The notes beneath the pieces were generated by a model that was given only the letters and a program-made list of their open reading frames with translations, searched no databases and was not told the DNA's origin. The position numbers and the translations under genes were made by a program. A stretch of 8,480 nt of DNA, taken from contig JAJRVC010000623.1 of assembly GCA_024277475.1 (NCBI GenBank), forward strand, positions 1 to 8,480, in the 5' to 3' direction. Shown piece after piece: positions 6,574 to 8,480 of this stretch. How positions within the stretch are numbered: position 1 is the stretch's first letter; each line of letters opens with the position of its first letter. This DNA comes from Deltaproteobacteria bacterium. GTDB taxonomy: Bacteria; Desulfobacterota; Desulfobacteria; Desulfobacterales; JAFDCJ01.

Positions 6574-8064
6574 ATGGAATTAAATGCCAGAACCAAAATC
6601 GACAGCCTGCTGAAGCAATACCCTTTTTTGCTTGATTTTTTAATCACCCTGTCCCCTCACTTTAAAAACCTGAAAAATCCTTTGATACGTAAGACCATGG
6701 GCAAGGTATCCACGCTGAAACAGGCTGCAGACATCGGTGGGCTGGACATTGGGGGGCTGATATCGGCCCTGACCGCAGAGATCGATAAACAAACCGTTAC
6801 TGATGCAGATTCTGATAAATCTGTGTCTGCCGCCATGGGCAAAGCCCCAACTGATTCGATTGAAAAGCAGGAGATACTCAAAGAAATCATCCGGGATCTC
6901 CACGATGGGGAAGACATGGAAGTCCTTAAAGAACGATTTCGGAAACTAAGCCGGGGGGTGGGGGCCACCGAGATCGCTAAAATGGAGCAGGCCCTCATGG
7001 ACGAGGGGCTGCCCGTTGAGGAAATCAAGCGTTTGTGTGACGTTCATGTGGAGATTTTCAAAGAGGCGTTAGAGGAACAGGACCGGCCGGATCCGCCTGT
7101 GGGTCATCCGATCCACACCTACATGAAGGAAAACCGGGCCTCAGAAAAAATCATGAGTGATATCAGTATGCTCATGGGTATGCTGGGCCGGCCTCCCACA
7201 CCTGAAGCCTTTGAAGAGCATCGCCAGGCACTGGGAGAACTCATTGATCAATTGTCGGAAATCAATACTCATTACACCCGCAAGGAAAACCAGCTATTCC
7301 CCATGCTGGAAGCCCACCACTTTACCGGGCCCTCCCAGGTAATGTGGTCCATCCACGACGATATCCGGGCGAATATGAAACAGGCCCGGCAAGCGTTTGC
7401 CGAAAATGATCCGATACAAACGTTGATGTCCCTGAAGGAAGCCATCCAGGCCATCCGGGACATGATCTACAAGGAAGAGCACATTCTTTTTCCCACCAGC
7501 CTGGATATGCTTACACAAAAGGAGTGGATCAAGGTTAAAGAGGGCGAGGCCGACATCGGTTTTGCCTGGGTGGTCCCCGACCAGGGCTGGCCTGAAGAAA
7601 TTATCGAAGAGCCGGAGGCGGAGCCAACCGAGCCAGTAGAGGCGCTGACGGATGTGGCCGGGGCCCTGGGTCTGGATACGGGACGGATGACCCTGGAGCA
7701 GATCAACCTGATGTTGACCCACCTGCCGGTGGACTTGACTTTCGTTGATGAGAATGACCGGGTGGCTTATTATTCCGAGGGGGAGCGTATTTTCCCCCGC
7801 AGCCCCGCGATCATCGGCCGGGAGGTCCGCAACTGCCATCCCCCCAAAAGTGTGCATATCGTCAACAAGATCCTGGACGCGTTCAAGTCCGGCTCGCGGG
7901 ACACGGCAGCCTTCTGGATCGAGTTGGGCGGCAAATTTATTTACATCCGTTATTTTGCGGTACGGGATACCAGGGGCCGCTACCGTGGCACCCTGGAAGT
8001 CAGCCAGGACTTGACCGAAATCCGCAAATTGGAGGGGCAGCAGCGCTTGCTGGACTGGGAATAG
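6574..8064 (+). CDS. DUF1858-DUF438-hemerythrin-PAS protein, putative gas/redox sensor
   Basis: Encodes a 496-residue soluble protein with no signal peptide, so cytoplasmic. Four regions are visible. Residues about 1-65 (KIDSLLKQYP, NPLIRKTMGKVSTLKQAA) resemble DUF1858. Residues about 95-170 are a charged DUF438 helical region. Residues about 176-310 are a hemerythrin HHE domain, with likely di-iron ligands among H178/H181, H233, E238, H261, D262 and the E302-H303 pair in 'YKEEHILFP'. After an acidic linker (about 335-355), residues about 373-490 form a PAS-like domain with 'GREVRNCHPPKSVHIV' (404-419), typical of PAS domains fused to DUF438. No kinase, cyclase or DNA-binding output domain follows, so it probably acts through a partner or by binding ligand itself. 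Hemerythrin-like proteins bind O2 or respond to NO and iron stress, which would suit a nitrate-respiring cell. The start has a perfect AGGAGG (6561-6566). The 188-bp gap suggests its own promoter, so the link to nap rests on adjacency alone. Confidence 0.87.
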   Translation: MELNARTKIDSLLKQYPFLLDFLITLSPHFKNLKNPLIRKTMGKVSTLKQAADIGGLDIGGLISALTAEIDKQTVTDADSDKSVSAAMGKAPTDSIEKQEILKEIIRDLHDGEDMEVLKERFRKLSRGVGATEIAKMEQALMDEGLPVEEIKRLCDVHVEIFKEALEEQDRPDPPVGHPIHTYMKENRASEKIMSDISMLMGMLGRPPTPEAFEEHRQALGELIDQLSEINTHYTRKENQLFPMLEAHHFTGPSQVMWSIHDDIRANMKQARQAFAENDPIQTLMSLKEAIQAIRDMIYKEEHILFPTSLDMLTQKEWIKVKEGEADIGFAWVVPDQGWPEEIIEEPEAEPTEPVEALTDVAGALGLDTGRMTLEQINLMLTHLPVDLTFVDENDRVAYYSEGERIFPRSPAIIGREVRNCHPPKSVHIVNKILDAFKSGSRDTAAFWIELGGKFIYIRYFAVRDTRGRYRGTLEVSQDLTEIRKLEGQQRLLDWE

Positions 8065-8085
8065 CCGCAGCGGTTGTTATCTGCA

Positions 8086-8111
8086 TGGCAATTGCCGATA
8101 AAGCGTTGCCA
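8086..8111 (+). terminator. Weak hairpin downstream of the hemerythrin/PAS gene
   Basis: TGGCAA (8086-8091) and TTGCCA (8106-8111) can form a six-pair stem with a 14-base loop, followed by AACATTCTTTAATAT. A nested perfect palindrome, GGCAATTGCC (8087-8096), competes with it. It begins 22 bp after the stop codon. The stem is short and the tail is not a clear U-tract, so this is a low-confidence terminator. Confidence 0.22.
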
Positions 8112-8172
8112 ACATTCTTTAATATAGCTTATTAACAAAAAACTTATACACTAATGCGCGGCCTGGAACTCT

Positions 8173-8283
8173 ATGTTTATCGCAAAAAAAGATTTACTTG
8201 AAAATTCAAAGAAAGAATCTGAGAAAGCGATAGAAAAAATTTTTGATAATTTTCTGGAGGGCAATCGAAATGAACCCAGCTGA
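8173..8283 (+). CDS. Possible 36-residue small protein, unrecognised
   Basis: A short open frame encodes a Lys/Glu-rich peptide (starting MFIAKKDLLENSKKES) that would form an amphipathic helix. It ends 14 bases inside the next gene, in another frame, an arrangement that could couple translation to that gene. The ribosome site is poor (only GGA at 8165-8167). A frame this short in AT-rich DNA can easily arise by chance. No family is recognised. Confidence 0.2.
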   Translation: MFIAKKDLLENSKKESEKAIEKIFDNFLEGNRNEPS

Positions 8284-8480
8284 AGAAATTAAAGATTCGT
8301 CTTCTGATTTCAGAGAGGACACATCTAAGACCCTCCCAAACTTGGACCCAATTGGGATAATTGGTGAGATTTCACCTCAGAGAATCGAGTCGTTTTTTCA
8401 TGAGCCATCTATAGGACCTGAGGAAGAAAATACTGATAGAGAGAAAAAGCTATCAACTATTTCATTCGCTTTGAAGAAAA
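8270..8480 (+). CDS. 5' part of an unrecognised gene, cut by the window end
   Basis: An open frame starts at ATG 8270 and stays open for 70 codons to the end of the window. GGAGG (8256-8260) lies nine bases upstream, a good ribosome site. The visible N-terminus (starting MNPAEEIKDSSSDF) is acidic, rich in Ser, Glu, Asp and Pro, lacks a signal peptide or membrane segment, and looks partly disordered. I recognise no domain. The base composition is clearly more AT-rich than the nap and NrfD genes, and codon choice differs (AAA, GAA, ATT, TCT frequent), so it may belong to a different, possibly acquired, region. It is unlikely to be part of the nitrate system. Confidence 0.5.
   Translation, partial: MNPAEEIKDSSSDFREDTSKTLPNLDPIGIIGEISPQRIESFFHEPSIGPEEENTDREKKLSTISFALKK

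Noticed and set aside
7294..7857. 187-codon - strand frame opposite the hemerythrin/PAS gene
   Set aside because: Antisense shadow over the hemerythrin and PAS coding region; His-, Gly- and Pro-rich translation typical of an antisense reading.
8106..8135. Sigma-70 promoter TTGCCA - 18 bp - TATTAA before the partial gene
   Set aside because: The -10 match is only four of six, and the -35 overlaps the hairpin arm at 8106-8111. AT-rich DNA gives such matches often.
1..8480. CRISPR array, tRNA, rRNA, insertion sequence or phage elements
   Set aside because: No regularly spaced repeats, no tRNA-like cloverleaf, no transposase or integrase frame, and no terminal inverted repeats were seen.

Overview
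The window carries a periplasmic nitrate reductase (Nap) locus from a Gram-negative anaerobe. I infer a deltaproteobacterial (Desulfobacterota) host. The reasons are the compact NapA (771 residues from the best start), the two multiheme cytochromes, the NrfC/NrfD-type quinone module and the DUF1858-DUF438-hemerythrin-PAS protein. This rests on gene content only; no 16S or other marker gene is present. Every confident gene lies on the + strand.

Layout. Positions 60-2634 hold napD and napA, and napB follows with an ATGA stop/start overlap at 2631-2634 (napB 2631-3326). NapD is the Tat-signal chaperone, NapA the Mo-bisMGD/[4Fe-4S] catalytic subunit, and NapB the cytochrome partner. This NapB is unusual: it has four CXXCH haem sites arranged as two tandem NapB-like units, where classical NapB has two. 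After a 150-bp gap comes a second tight cluster: a tetrahaem cytochrome c (3477-4100), a Tat-exported ferredoxin-type subunit with a lipobox (4110-5081) and a ten-helix NrfD/PsrC-family quinone-site membrane protein (5111-6385). A 188-bp gap with a candidate terminator hairpin separates these from a cytoplasmic hemerythrin/PAS protein (6574-8064). The last ~400 bp are visibly AT-richer and carry the start of an unrecognised gene that runs off the window, so a locus boundary probably lies near 8065-8270.

How the parts may work together (inference). There is no NapC, NapG or NapH here. The NrfD-like protein could oxidise menaquinol and pass electrons through the Fe-S subunit, the tetrahaem cytochrome and the four-haem NapB to NapA, which reduces nitrate to nitrite in the periplasm. 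The parts list (molybdoenzyme, multihaem cytochrome, four-cluster ferredoxin, NrfD) resembles the Qrc and alternative complex III families, but with a catalytically intact NapA. The hemerythrin/PAS protein may sense or buffer O2, NO or redox state for this respiration.

The points most worth following are the NrfCD-linked Nap arrangement, the duplicated NapB, and a Cys-to-Phe substitution in the first Fe-S motif of the ferredoxin subunit.
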